Assembly: GCF_024436055.1 (NCBI RefSeq)
Contig: NZ_JANFNH010000058.1
Coordinates: forward strand, 1 to 42,398
DNA from: Streptantibioticus rubrisoli
Lineage (GTDB): Bacteria; Actinomycetota; Actinomycetes; Streptomycetales; Streptomycetaceae
Reading direction: 5' to 3'
DNA length: 42,398 nucleotides
Part shown: positions 1 through 7,965 of the stretch, in pieces
Numbering within the stretch: position 1 is the first letter of the stretch
How the letters are laid out: every line of letters starts with the position of its first letter
Translations under genes and position numbers: made by a program
The notes under the pieces: generated by a model
Told to the model about the DNA's origin: nothing
What the model saw: the letters and a program-made list of their open reading frames with translations, nothing else
Database searches by the model: none

Positions 1-146
1 GTGGTGATCCGTACCCGCAGCGCGGCCGGGTCGTCGCCGAACCAGGGTCCCGGGACGGCTCCCGGCAGCCGCTCGGCCAGCGCGTGGGTCGCGGGCAGCC
101 CCGGGTCGGGGCGGGCGAGGGGGGAGCCAGCCGACGTTCGCAGCAT
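1..146 (-). CDS. N-terminal fragment of a protein cut by the window edge
   Basis: On the minus strand an ATG at 146 is preceded by a GGAGG ribosome site (152-156, 5-base spacing) and opens a frame that runs off the left edge with no stop. The 48 visible codons are strongly G/C at the third position, and the peptide (start MLRTSAGSPLARP, then LAERLPGAVPGPWFGDD) reads as a soluble protein. It lies 41 bases downstream of the DUF6158 gene on the same strand, so the two are probably cotranscribed. The segment faintly recalls the start of pyridoxal-phosphate aminotransferases, but no catalytic motif is visible, so function is left open. The ribosome site and codon bias make the gene itself fairly safe. 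Confidence 0.5.
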   Translation of the reverse strand, partial: MLRTSAGSPLARPDPGLPATHALAERLPGAVPGPWFGDDPAALRVRIT

Positions 147-187
147 CCGTACCTCCGTGCTGCGGGCGTCGCGGCCACGGACCCGGC

Positions 188-430
188 TCAGACGCTGGCC
201 GCGCGGGCCCGGGCGCCTGCCCTGGTGCGGCCGGACGCCGGGCGGCGCTGCGGATGGCGCCGCAGGTACTCGCCCTCCAGCGCGGCCATCCGCGAGCTGT
301 GCGTGCGCAGCGCGTCCGACGATCCGTACAGCAGCGTCTCGTGCCGGGTGCGGTGGATGGCCTCCAGTTCCTTGATCAGCAGGCGGTCGTCCAGCCGCTC
401 GGGTGCCACACCGTTGTTGTACTCGGCCAT
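188..430 (-). CDS. DUF6158 family small conserved protein
   Basis: An 80-residue protein beginning MAEYNNGVAPERLDD, with a charged helical core (LLIKELEAIHRTRHETLL) and a basic Arg/Ala-rich tail. I recognise it as the actinobacterial DUF6158 family, which has no known function. The start is supported by an AAGGA site 8 bases upstream. There is no signal peptide or membrane segment, so it should be cytosolic. It sits between the orphan ATP-synthase-b-like gene upstream and the edge-truncated gene downstream, all on the minus strand. Two hairpins at 621-666 separate it from the ATP-synthase-like gene, so it probably has its own promoter in 431-620. Confidence 0.8.
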   Translation of the reverse strand: MAEYNNGVAPERLDDRLLIKELEAIHRTRHETLLYGSSDALRTHSSRMAALEGEYLRRHPQRRPASGRTRAGARARAASV

Positions 431-620
431 GGGCGCGTCCTTCCCGGATCGGTCCGTACCGGTCCCGCCACGGCGGTCCGCCCACGCGAAGCGCTTTCCC
501 CGCCGGAGACCGCGGCCAGCCCTGACGCGGCCAGTATCGCAACCGCTACCGGCCCCCGCACGCCCGCTCGCCTGTCCGGCGGACCCCGTCTTCCGGGACC
601 GCGCCGCGGGCTGAACAGGC

Positions 621-666
621 CGGGCGGAGTCCGCCCGCGGTTCGGTAGCGCCTCAAGGGGCGCGGG
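621..666 (-). terminator. Double hairpin after the ATP-synthase-b-like gene
   Basis: Directly after the stop codon (667-669) lie two structures. The first (637-666) resembles the hairpin half of the dispersed repeat seen at 8792 and 14920, with GCGGTTCGG and AAGGGGCGCGGG in the same order. The second is a perfect 7-bp stem, CGGGCGG (621-627) and CCGCCCG (631-637), with a 3-base loop. There is no U-tract, as is common for Streptomyces terminators. Confidence 0.6.
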
Positions 667-1179
667 CTAGTCGGTGACGGGCGTGTCGCGCGGTCCCAGC
701 TCCGCGAAGAACCGTTCCACCACCGCGCTGGCCCGGGCCGTCTCGTCAAGGGGTTCGCCGACGATGCGTCCGGCGAGCTGGACGGCGAGGGTGCCCACGT
801 CATGGCGCAGTTCGGCTTCCGCCAGGGCCCGGTCGGCGGCGATCTTGGCCAGCCCGGTCGCCACGACCTCCTCCCGCTGCCGTACGCCCTCCTGCCGGAT
901 CCGGGTCAGCAAAGCGGTGCCCTCCTCGATCTGGCGCTGCCGCTCGCGGGCCGCCGCACGCCGCGCCTCGGCGATGATCTCGCGCCCTTCGGCGGCTGTG
1001 CGTTCGGCCTCGGCGGCCTGTTCCGCCGCCTTCTCCAGGCCGCCGTTGATCAGTTCCTCGCGCTCGGCGATCACCTTGGCGATCCGCGGCAGCAGCACCA
1101 GGGCGAACAACCCGAAGACGATGAAGAAGAGGACGAGTCCGAGGACGAGGTCAGGCGTATCGATCTTCAACGGTCCCAT
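667..1179 (-). CDS. Orphan F0F1 ATP synthase subunit b-like protein
   Basis: A 170-residue protein with the b-subunit plan: one N-terminal membrane helix (residues about 10-31), then a long charged, Ala/Glu/Arg-rich helix (about 35-140) typical of the b-subunit stalk coiled coil, and a short C-terminal segment (VQLAGRIVGEPLD) like the end of AtpF. The ATG at 1179 is chosen over upstream in-frame codons because family similarity begins at MGPLK and the upstream residues are Cys/Arg-rich non-coding-like sequence. No other atp gene is in the window, so this copy is outside an atp operon. Whether it joins ATP synthase or does something else cannot be seen. It is divergent from the DUF2795 gene. 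Confidence 0.8.
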   Translation of the reverse strand: MGPLKIDTPDLVLGLVLFFIVFGLFALVLLPRIAKVIAEREELINGGLEKAAEQAAEAERTAAEGREIIAEARRAAARERQRQIEEGTALLTRIRQEGVRQREEVVATGLAKIAADRALAEAELRHDVGTLAVQLAGRIVGEPLDETARASAVVERFFAELGPRDTPVTD

Positions 1180-1354
1180 GGCGCAAGGGTATTGGTGCCT
1201 CGAACACCCGTACCCGGCGGGGTGGCGGCCGACAGGCCACGTGACGTCAGCACATGACCCGGCCGTGACCGGGCGCGCTCGACGGCGCTCGACCGCGCAT
1301 ACGGCGCGCGGCGGAGGTAAGACGGATAGACAGGACGAACACGGGAGGAACGCC

Positions 1355-1729
1355 ATGCAGCGAGGCAGTGACCGGCTCAGTGTCTACCGTGACGACGAGA
1401 TGAAGCACGAGTTGCAGGGGCTGATCCGCTCCGGGCACGCGACGCGGGTGGCGGAGTGGTTCGACCCGGAGCCCTTGGCCGAGGACGACCCGGCGGTGGC
1501 CGCGCATCCCGTACCGACCGGTATGCGCGGTGAGGACGCGCTGCGCTTCGAGCTGGCGCGCCACCTGGGGCGCAAGGTCTTCCCGGCCAAGCGCAGCGCA
1601 CTGGTCCGTGAACTGGGCACCCAGCACGCCCCGGACGCCCTGGCGGACCGGGTGCGGGCACTGCCCGCCGACACCACCTTCCACAACGTGCAGGAGGTGG
1701 TGGACACGCTCCGCCGCCGCTCCTCCTGA
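1355..1729 (+). CDS. DUF2795 domain protein
   Basis: A 124-residue soluble protein. The N-terminal half (1-65) is acidic and variable. The C-terminal part (about 66-122) matches the DUF2795 pattern: RHLGRKVFPA, then a helical segment, then LPADTTFHNVQEVVDTL. The family is common in actinobacteria and thought to be a small all-alpha fold of unknown function. The ATG at 1355 follows a clear GGGAGGAA ribosome site (1343-1350), which rules out the much longer in-frame extension upstream. It is divergent from the ATP-synthase-b-like gene across about 175 bases that must contain both promoters, and convergent with the SseB gene, sharing the hairpin at 1735-1768. Confidence 0.85.
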   Translation: MQRGSDRLSVYRDDEMKHELQGLIRSGHATRVAEWFDPEPLAEDDPAVAAHPVPTGMRGEDALRFELARHLGRKVFPAKRSALVRELGTQHAPDALADRVRALPADTTFHNVQEVVDTLRRRSS

Positions 1730-1734
1730 CGGCC

Positions 1735-1768
1735 GGGCGCCACCCTCGCCAAGAGCGAAGTGGCGCCC
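1735..1768. terminator. Bidirectional terminator between convergent genes
   Basis: Perfect 9-bp arms GGGCGCCAC (1735-1743) and GTGGCGCCC (1760-1768) enclose a smaller inner TCGC/GCGA stem. It lies between the stop of the DUF2795 gene (1729) and the stop of the convergent SseB gene (1788), where one hairpin can serve both strands. Confidence 0.8.
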
Positions 1769-1787
1769 GTACCAGATCGGTTGGCGG

Positions 1788-2204
1788 TCAGCCGCCACCG
1801 GTCAAGGTGGCCAGCGCGCGTACGCCCCGGCCCTGGACGGTGAGGGTGTCGGGCGATCCCGCGTCGATGGACAGCGCGAGGTCGTCGGCGGGCCAGCCCT
1901 GGCCCAGCAGCGCCAGTTGCACCATGCGGTAGCTGTGGATCTGCGGCAGGGCGACGGCGAGCCGTTCCTCCGAGGTGAAGACCGGTACCAGGCGCACCCC
2001 GTCGCTCTGCTCGAACACCGGCAACTGGATGCCGCCCGGTTCACCGTCGGGGGACTCGACGTTCTCCGGAACCGGCACCAGCACCTCACTGGCGGCCAGG
2101 GTGCCCAGCGCCACCGCGTCGTTGCTGTCGGTGGCCAGCTGGTGCAGTGCCCGCTGTGCGGCGTCCCGCGCTTCCGGCGAGTTCGGTTGGTTCGGCTCGG
2201 TCAT
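1788..2204 (-). CDS. SseB-like protein
   Basis: A 138-residue protein with an SseB-type N-terminal domain: a helical start (MTEPNQPNSPEARDAAQRAL), a strand-rich centre (VLVPVPENVE, LPVFEQSDGVRLVPVFTSEERL) and a C-terminal region with LALLGQGWPADDLALSIDAG. The family is named after enterobacterial SseB, but in actinobacteria its role is unknown. A short hydrophilic cytosolic protein is expected. The ATG at 2204 has an AGGAG site a few bases upstream. Upstream in-frame codons belong to the frame opposite the MDR and lipase genes and are rejected as non-coding. Confidence 0.8.
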   Translation of the reverse strand: MTEPNQPNSPEARDAAQRALHQLATDSNDAVALGTLAASEVLVPVPENVESPDGEPGGIQLPVFEQSDGVRLVPVFTSEERLAVALPQIHSYRMVQLALLGQGWPADDLALSIDAGSPDTLTVQGRGVRALATLTGGG

Positions 2205-2326
2205 CGGACCACTCCTTGCATACGCTGCCGGACGCCCGGTGCGCCCGGCGTCGAACCTGCCGCGTACCCGAGGAGCCGCCGGGCATGCGCCGTCCACGGC
2301 AAAGAAATCCGTGCGGGTGGCCGCTT

Positions 2327-3262
2327 TCAGGACACCACCAGCACGATCTTGCCGCGGGTGCGCCCCGCCGCGCTGGCCGCCCAGGCCTCTGCGGCCTCGG
2401 CGAGCGGCAGTTCCCGGTCGATGTGCACGGTCAGCCGTCCCCGGTCGGCGAGTTCGGCGAGCACTCCGAGGTCGGCGGCGTCCGGCCGCACCCATACCAG
2501 GTGGCCGCCAGCCCTGGTCACGCCCTCGGCGTCCACGATGGAGGCGATCCGGCTCCCGTCGCCGTCCACCACGACCTGCTTGGAGACGGCGACGGCTTCC
2601 CCGCCCACGTAGTCCAGGGCCGCGTCGACCCCGTCGGGCGCCAGCGCCCGCACCCGGTCGGCGAGCCCCTCCCCGTAGACGACCGGCTCGGCGCCCAGGG
2701 AGCGCAGGAAGTCGTGGTTGCGCTCGCTGGCGGTGCCGATCGCCCGGGCCCCGGCGGCCACCGCGATCTGGGTGGCGAGGCTGCCCACCCCGCCCGCCGC
2801 CGCGTGCACCAGCACCGTCCGTCCCGCGCCGGGGCTGCCGACCGCGCGCAGCGACTGGTAGGCGGTGAGCCCGGCCAGCGGCAGTCCGGCCGCCTGCTGC
2901 CAGCCGAGCGAGGCGGGCTTGCGGGCCAGGGTGCGCACCGGTACCGCGGCCAGTTCCGCGTACGTACCGTGCTGCACGTAGTCCAGGCGCGCGTAGCCGA
3001 ACACCTCGTCCCCGGGCGCGAACTCGGTGACGCCCGGGCCGATCCGCTCCACCACGCCCGCCAGGTCCCACCCCGGGACGAACGGGAAGTACACGTACAG
3101 CATCGGGTCGAGGTAGCCCTGGCCGATCTTCCAGTCCACCGGGTTGACCCCGGCTGCCCTGACCCGGACGAGCACGCTGTCGGGGCCGACCTTCGGTTCC
3201 GGTACCTCGGTGAGTTCCAGGTTCTCCGGGCCTCCGTAGGCCCGCATCACGATTGCCTTCAT
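2327..3262 (-). CDS. NADP-dependent MDR oxidoreductase (quinone reductase-like)
   Basis: A 311-residue medium-chain dehydrogenase/reductase. The N-terminal GroES-like domain (about 1-120) starts MKAIVMRAYGGPENL and contains the family's GVNPVDWKIGQGY. The Rossmann domain follows with AAAGGVGSLATQIAVAAGAR (about 145-165) for NADP binding. Catalytic-zinc cysteine and histidine ligands are absent, so it belongs to the zinc-free quinone/enone reductase branch. The ATG at 3262 is chosen because family similarity begins there; 15 upstream residues encoded across the hairpin are not expected in the protein. It lies downstream of the lipase gene but is separated by the strong hairpin 3279-3308, so independent transcription is likely. 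Physiological substrate unknown. Confidence 0.85.
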   Translation of the reverse strand: MKAIVMRAYGGPENLELTEVPEPKVGPDSVLVRVRAAGVNPVDWKIGQGYLDPMLYVYFPFVPGWDLAGVVERIGPGVTEFAPGDEVFGYARLDYVQHGTYAELAAVPVRTLARKPASLGWQQAAGLPLAGLTAYQSLRAVGSPGAGRTVLVHAAAGGVGSLATQIAVAAGARAIGTASERNHDFLRSLGAEPVVYGEGLADRVRALAPDGVDAALDYVGGEAVAVSKQVVVDGDGSRIASIVDAEGVTRAGGHLVWVRPDAADLGVLAELADRGRLTVHIDRELPLAEAAEAWAASAAGRTRGKIVLVVS

Positions 3263-3278
3263 GATCGCGAAAACGAGC

Positions 3279-3308
3279 GGTGGCGGGGGGAGCATTCCCC
3301 CCGCCACC
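3279..3308 (-). terminator. Terminator of the SGNH lipase gene
   Basis: Perfect 12-bp stem GGTGGCGGGGGG (3279-3290) and CCCCCCGCCACC (3297-3308) with a 6-base loop, 17 bases past the lipase stop codon and just upstream of the MDR start codon. Confidence 0.8.
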
Positions 3309-3325
3309 CGTTCGGCCGAGGGGGG

Positions 3326-4120
3326 TTACAGCGCGGCCTCGAAGGCGGGCAGGTAGCCACCCGACTGGCCGTCCGCCGTCGGGTGGTACGAGTCGGAGAT
3401 CGGCCAGGTCACGGCGTGCAGCCATGCGGAGTCGTCGCACAGTTCGTGCCCGGCGAAGTAGCCGCGCACGTCGGCGAAGGTGAAGCCGCCGTACTTCGCG
3501 ACCTCGGTGGAGATGACGCTGTCCAGCAGGTCGGCGGCCCTGTCGAGGGCGGTGCGCTTGGTGTTGTCCAGCCCGACGCACCCGTCGGACTGGGACAGGT
3601 CGTAGAACTCGGGGTATCCGAGGACGACCACATGGGCGTTGGGGGCGTCGTTGCGGATGTCCGAGTACAACGTGTCCAGGATGCCGGGGAGTTGGCTGCG
3701 TGCCTTGCTCTCCGCGGACGAGATCGCGTTGGTGCAGGTGCTGTCCCCGCCCAGCACACAGCTCTCCATGACGCTGGAGAAGCCGACGTCGTTGCCTCCG
3801 TCGGTGAGGCTGACCAGGCTGGTAGCGGAGTTGAGGGCGGACAGCTGGCTGCTCTCGATGTCGGCGGCGGTGGCGCCGGTGCACGCCTTGAAGCTGAACG
3901 AACTCGGCGAGTTGGCCTGCTGGTACAGGTACGGATAGGCGTTGGTGCTCTGGTCGCAGCTGTTGAGGTAGTTGTCGGTGGAGCCGACTCCGGAGGAGTA
4001 CGAGTCCCCGAGGGCAACGAAGTTGCCCCCGCTGGCGGTTGCGGAGGTGGCGCCGCCGAGGGTCATGGCGGCGGCCGCGGCGAGGCTTACGGCGGCAGCG
4101 AGCAGGGATGGTCTGCGCAC
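3326..4120 (-). CDS. Secreted SGNH/GDSL-family lipase/esterase
   Basis: A 264-residue exported hydrolase. The GTG at 4120 has a GGAGGAAC site 5 bases upstream and opens a signal peptide (basic RRPS, hydrophobic core, Ala-rich cleavage region TSATASG near residue 30). The mature part starts with block I (FVALGDSYSSGVG; Ser is the nucleophile), has block III GGND (in TDGGNDVGF) and ends with block V SDSYHPTADGQ, which supplies the catalytic Asp and His. Six or so cysteines suggest disulfides in the mature enzyme. It closely resembles the extracellular Streptomyces SGNH lipases. Substrate range (triacylglycerol, phospholipid or other esters) cannot be read from sequence. It is monocistronic, with a terminator on its 3' side. 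Confidence 0.92.
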   Translation of the reverse strand: MRRPSLLAAAVSLAAAAAMTLGGATSATASGGNFVALGDSYSSGVGSTDNYLNSCDQSTNAYPYLYQQANSPSSFSFKACTGATAADIESSQLSALNSATSLVSLTDGGNDVGFSSVMESCVLGGDSTCTNAISSAESKARSQLPGILDTLYSDIRNDAPNAHVVVLGYPEFYDLSQSDGCVGLDNTKRTALDRAADLLDSVISTEVAKYGGFTFADVRGYFAGHELCDDSAWLHAVTWPISDSYHPTADGQSGGYLPAFEAAL

Positions 4121-4308
4121 GGGGTTCCTCCACGGGGTGATGCGGAAGAGTGGGGGTGGTACTCGCGGGTGGGCGCGAGCCCTACCCAGCAGTAAGGCGC
4201 AGCGGGGGCGGGCGGTACAGAGGCGTGCGCCATGATTCAACCGATATCGCCAATTTTTCACTTGTCGTGCACACGACCATCACGTGCCCATCGGTGCCAA
4301 CTGCCGCC

Positions 4309-4334
4309 GCCGGACGCGTGGTTGGGCGTCCGGC
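4309..4334 (-). terminator. Terminator of the GH92 gene
   Basis: Perfect 9-bp arms GCCGGACGC (4309-4317) and GCGTCCGGC (4326-4334) with an 8-base loop, about 20 bases past the GH92 stop codon. The remaining 4121-4308 should carry the lipase promoter; I see no convincing operator there. Confidence 0.7.
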
Positions 4335-4355
4335 AGCGGCCTGGGCGGTACGGGC

Positions 4356-7300
4356 TCAGTTCCCGTAGCCGATGGCGAAGATGTGCGCCGAACCGCTGTC
4401 CGTCACCGGCAGCGTGATCGAGGCCACCCGCTTGTCCGGGTCGATCGGCACCTTGGTGGCGAAGACATAGGTCTTCACGGTCTCCCTGTTCCCGTCACCG
4501 GTGTTCCGGTAGGGCGTGGCCACCACCGTGGTGTCGCCCGGAATCGGGCTGCTGGCACCGGCGTTGAGGGTCCAGTCGGAGAAACCGACCGTGGCCTTGG
4601 ACGTACTGCCGTCGGTGTAGGTGACGGTCAACTGGCCCTTGGCGCCGTCCTTCGGCGCGTTGGTCGCCGCACCCAGCAGCCCCAACGACCCGGCGCCGGA
4701 GGGCGAGGCGGTGGGGATGGTCTGGCCCGCCATGGTGATGTTGTCCAAGGTGCCAGGCGCCACCTGCGGCCAGATGTACGAGACGCCATCCACCCCGACA
4801 TCCGAGCCATCCCGAACTCCCGCCTCGTCCAAGGCGTTCTCGGAGTAGGCCGATCCGTCACCGTCGAACCCGCCGGTGTAGGTGGAACCGTCCGGATACA
4901 CGCCCTCGTCCGTGAAGTACGGCCAGATCTCGTCCTGGTGTGCCACCACCGCCCGGAGCGCGGCCTCACCCAGCGAGCCACCGGAGGCACTGGACAGGGC
5001 GAATGTCACCGGATACACGCCCTCCTTGTCCTGCGCCGTCACCCGCACCTGCTGCTGCGCCTTGCCGTCCGGTGGGACGGTCACCGAGCCGTGCGCCGGG
5101 GTGACGGTCACCCCGGGCGGTGCGGTGGCCGACCACGCCACGGTGATCGGGGCCGCGCCGATGTTCGCCAGGTCCAGGGTGCCGGTACCGCTCTCGCCGG
5201 GCGGCACCACCAGACCGGCGCCCGAGGGGCCGGTCGCCGCCAGCACCCGGTGCTCCCCTGTCGGGTCGGACGGTGGTGCGGCGGCGGGCGAGGACGCCCA
5301 GCTCGTGTTGGGCGTGGTGCCCAGGGTGTAGTCCAGCACCGCGCCCTGGCGCAGCATGCCGAAGCGCAGCCAGGCCTTCTGCCAGTCCTGTCCGTTCACC
5401 CGCAACGCCTGCACATACGGCGCGTCAGGCGCTGCCTGCGGGGCGTTGATCCGTACCGCGTTTCCGTTGCCCAGCCGCACTACGGCGCGTGGAAAGACCG
5501 GGCTGCCCAGCGCGAGGACATCCGTACCGGCCGTCTCTGGATAGAAACCCAGCTCGGTCCAGACGTACCAGGAGGCCATCTCCCCCAGATCGTCATTGCC
5601 GAACGAACCAACCGGAGCGTTGAACCAGAGCTTCTGCTCCGCCTGCCGCAGCACCTGCTGCGTCTTCCACGGCTGGCCTACGTAGTCGTACTCGTAGGGG
5701 ATCTCGATGCTCGGCTCGTTGCTCAGATCGGCGTTGGCGCCCGAGGGGGTGGTGAGGTTGCTGAACAGGCTGTCCAGATACGCGCTGTACTCGGCGTTGC
5801 CCCCACGGGCGGCGATCAGTGCCCGGAGGTTGAACGGCACCATGGGCGTGTACTGCGCCGAGGTGCCCTCGACGAAGCCGTTGGACGTCGCGGGGGTGAA
5901 ACCGGCGGCGAACTCCCCGTCCGCCTTCTTCGCCTGCAGATATCCGCTGCGCGGGTTGAACACGTTCTGCCAGTCCTGGGCGCGGGTCGCGAACCTGGTG
6001 TAGAGGTCCTGACGGCCCAGCGACCTCGCCAGCCAGGCGAGCGCGTAGTCCGCGATGTCGTACTCCTGCTGGGTGGAGACCGGACCGTAGAAGTTGCAGC
6101 AGCCCCAGTCCTTGCCGTCGATCGGCAGATATCCCCTGGCGTCCCGAACCGCCTCACCAGGCCGGACGTTGTTGGGCTGGGTGGCCTCGTGCACCAGCGC
6201 GTCCAGGGCGTGCCGGGCGTTGAAGTCGCGCGCCCCGAAGGCGTACGCGCCCGCGATGATGCCCGCCGCCGGATCACCGACCATCACATACGTCTCGCCG
6301 TTGTTCTGCGCCCACTTCGGCAACAGGCCCGTCTGGTCGTAGCCGTTGAGCATCGAGGTGACCACATCGCTTTCGACCCTGGGGGCGACCATGGCCATCA
6401 ACTGCGCCTGCGAACGGTAGACGTCCCAGCCGGAGTAGTTGGCGTACTGGGAGAGTTGACCCCTGACCACCTGGTGCACCTGGTTGTCCATGCCCATGTA
6501 CTCGCCGTTGACATCGGAGAACACATTGGGGTGCAGCAGCGCGTGGTACAGCGCGGTGTAGAACTTCACCTGGTCGTCATGGCTGCCGCCGCCGATCCGC
6601 ACCCGGCTCAACAGCCGGTTCCACTCACGGTGGTTGGCCTGCCGCATCCCGTCGAAGCCCCAGCCGTGGGCCTCGGTCACCCGGTTCAGGCGCGCGTTGT
6701 CGTCGCTGGTGTACGAGATGCCCACCGCCGCCGTCACGGTCTGGTCGTCGCTCGTGTCGAACGTCAGGTACATCCCGTTGGCCCCGGTCACCGGCGGGCC
6801 GACCGCCCTGCGCTTACGGGGCACCGAGGGACCGTGCATCGACGGTGAGGGCCTGCCGCGCAGGGTGAAGTCCGGCCCCTTCGCGGGGCTCGTCGCGTGG
6901 TGCGGGCCGAAGCCCTGCCGCGGACGGCCCTGCTCCAGCGAGGTGGCGTTCTCGTTGACGGTGTCGCCGACCCAGGTACCGGTGCTGGTGAACGGGTGGT
7001 CGAACCGAATGTCGAAGTGCAGGGTGTAGGTGTTGTTGGCGCCGCAGAAGTGGCCGCTTTGCACCGCGCCGACGACCTCGTGGTCGCCCACCACCTCCGC
7101 ACGGGTGCCGTCCACCTGGGTGGCGCCGCCGCTGAGCTTCAGCAGCAGATGCGAGTCGGCGGAGCCGGGGAAGGTGAACCGGCCGAGGCCCGCCCGGGTG
7201 GCGGTGGTCAGCTCCGTCCTGATGCCTGAGGCGTCGGTGACCCCGTAGTAGCCGGTACCGGTCTGCTCGTCGTCATGGCGGAAGGTGGCGGAGGTGTCGC

Positions 7301-7685
7301 TGAGGTTCCCGGACAGTTCGCCGGTGACCGGCAGGATCGGCACGTCACCGGCGCCCGGACAGCCCGGGCCCGACAGATGGGTCAGGCTGAAACCGGAGAT
7401 CTTGTTGTCGTTGTACTCGTAACCGCCGCCGTCCGGGCGGTGCGGGGTGGTGTCCGGACCCCACTGGAGCATGCCGAACGGCGCGTCAGGACCGGGGAAG
7501 GTGTCCACGCTGCCCGAGGTGCCGATCAGTGGGTTCACCAGCGAGGCGGGATCCTCCACCAAGGTGGCGGCGGACGCGGGCCCGGCAGCCAGTGTCTGGA
7601 GCGGCAGCGCCGCCATGGCCCACACGGCCACGGCGGCGATACGTCTGCGGAATCCGGGCGCGCTCACGCGCGGCGGTCTTGCCAT
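4356..7685 (-). CDS. Secreted GH92 alpha-1,2-mannosidase-type glycosidase
   Basis: A 1109-residue secreted enzyme. A signal peptide (about 1-39, ending GPASA-A) precedes the GH92 N-terminal beta-sandwich (about 45-290; NPLIGTSGSVDTFPGPDAPFG) and the (alpha/alpha)6 catalytic domain (about 300-770). Family blocks seen include HALLHPNVFSDVNGEYMG, NYSGWDVYRSQAQLMAM, YVMVGDPAAGIIAGAYAFG and GNDDLGEMASWYVWTELGFYP. An NPCBM-associated NEW3-type domain (about 825-910) and a further beta-sandwich (about 910-1109) follow. GH92 enzymes are calcium-dependent exo-alpha-mannosidases acting on N-glycans or yeast mannan. The ATG at 7685 follows GGAGG by 6 bases. A LacI-type operator lies about 85 bases upstream, suggesting induction by mannosides. 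Linkage specificity is inferred from the family only. Confidence 0.93.
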   Translation of the reverse strand: MARPPRVSAPGFRRRIAAVAVWAMAALPLQTLAAGPASAATLVEDPASLVNPLIGTSGSVDTFPGPDAPFGMLQWGPDTTPHRPDGGGYEYNDNKISGFSLTHLSGPGCPGAGDVPILPVTGELSGNLSDTSATFRHDDEQTGTGYYGVTDASGIRTELTTATRAGLGRFTFPGSADSHLLLKLSGGATQVDGTRAEVVGDHEVVGAVQSGHFCGANNTYTLHFDIRFDHPFTSTGTWVGDTVNENATSLEQGRPRQGFGPHHATSPAKGPDFTLRGRPSPSMHGPSVPRKRRAVGPPVTGANGMYLTFDTSDDQTVTAAVGISYTSDDNARLNRVTEAHGWGFDGMRQANHREWNRLLSRVRIGGGSHDDQVKFYTALYHALLHPNVFSDVNGEYMGMDNQVHQVVRGQLSQYANYSGWDVYRSQAQLMAMVAPRVESDVVTSMLNGYDQTGLLPKWAQNNGETYVMVGDPAAGIIAGAYAFGARDFNARHALDALVHEATQPNNVRPGEAVRDARGYLPIDGKDWGCCNFYGPVSTQQEYDIADYALAWLARSLGRQDLYTRFATRAQDWQNVFNPRSGYLQAKKADGEFAAGFTPATSNGFVEGTSAQYTPMVPFNLRALIAARGGNAEYSAYLDSLFSNLTTPSGANADLSNEPSIEIPYEYDYVGQPWKTQQVLRQAEQKLWFNAPVGSFGNDDLGEMASWYVWTELGFYPETAGTDVLALGSPVFPRAVVRLGNGNAVRINAPQAAPDAPYVQALRVNGQDWQKAWLRFGMLRQGAVLDYTLGTTPNTSWASSPAAAPPSDPTGEHRVLAATGPSGAGLVVPPGESGTGTLDLANIGAAPITVAWSATAPPGVTVTPAHGSVTVPPDGKAQQQVRVTAQDKEGVYPVTFALSSASGGSLGEAALRAVVAHQDEIWPYFTDEGVYPDGSTYTGGFDGDGSAYSENALDEAGVRDGSDVGVDGVSYIWPQVAPGTLDNITMAGQTIPTASPSGAGSLGLLGAATNAPKDGAKGQLTVTYTDGSTSKATVGFSDWTLNAGASSPIPGDTTVVATPYRNTGDGNRETVKTYVFATKVPIDPDKRVASITLPVTDSGSAHIFAIGYGN

Positions 7686-7767
7686 CACGTGCCTCCACGG
7701 GGGCGGTTGGAACTTCACGGATGGACGAGGATCGGGCGGTGCGGATCGGGCGGTGCGCCCGAACGAG

Positions 7768-7781
7768 TGACAACGTTGCCA
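7768..7781. promoter_or_regulatory. Putative LacI-family operator upstream of GH92
   Basis: TGACAACGTTGCCA is a 14-base near-perfect palindrome (one mismatched pair) around the perfect core CAACGTTG, with the central CG typical of LacI/GalR-family operators in actinobacterial sugar genes. It lies 83 bases upstream of the GH92 start codon. No LacI-family gene is in the window, so the regulator would act from elsewhere. Confidence 0.55.
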
Positions 7782-7860
7782 ACGTGTACGGGGGAAAAGT
7801 CAAACGGTCCGCTGATGCGGTGTCAACACTGCGGGAGGCCGGGGGCTGAGCCTTTCGGGT

Positions 7861-7924
7861 GAGGGCGTAACCGCGCTGGCGTTCGGGACTACGCCCTCTG
7901 GGTGCGCTCGCGCTGGCGTTCGGG
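7861..7924 (-). repeat. Hairpin plus direct repeat downstream of the methyltransferase gene
   Basis: GAGGGCGTA (7861-7869) and TACGCCCTC (7890-7898) form a perfect 9-bp inverted repeat. A 16-base sequence, CGCGCTGGCGTTCGGG, occurs twice, at 7872-7887 (in the loop) and 7909-7924, starting 37 bases apart. It lies just beyond the methyltransferase stop codon (7966), so it probably includes that gene's terminator. Confidence 0.6.
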
Positions 7925-7965
7925 GGTACGTCCTTCCGTCACCGCGTTCCCCCGAGAGGGCTGCC

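Noticed and set aside
1242-1249. TGACGTCA palindrome between the ATP-synthase-b-like and DUF2795 genes
   Set aside because: Too short, and with no matching flanks, to claim as an operator in GC-rich DNA.
2147-4195. A 682-codon open frame on the plus strand
   Set aside because: It runs antisense through the SseB, MDR and lipase genes, has no ribosome site and reads as Gly/Val/Arg-rich shadow sequence. The opposite strand has clear family motifs.
4284-6848. An 854-codon open frame on the plus strand
   Set aside because: Antisense to the GH92 gene; a typical shadow frame caused by high third-position G/C.
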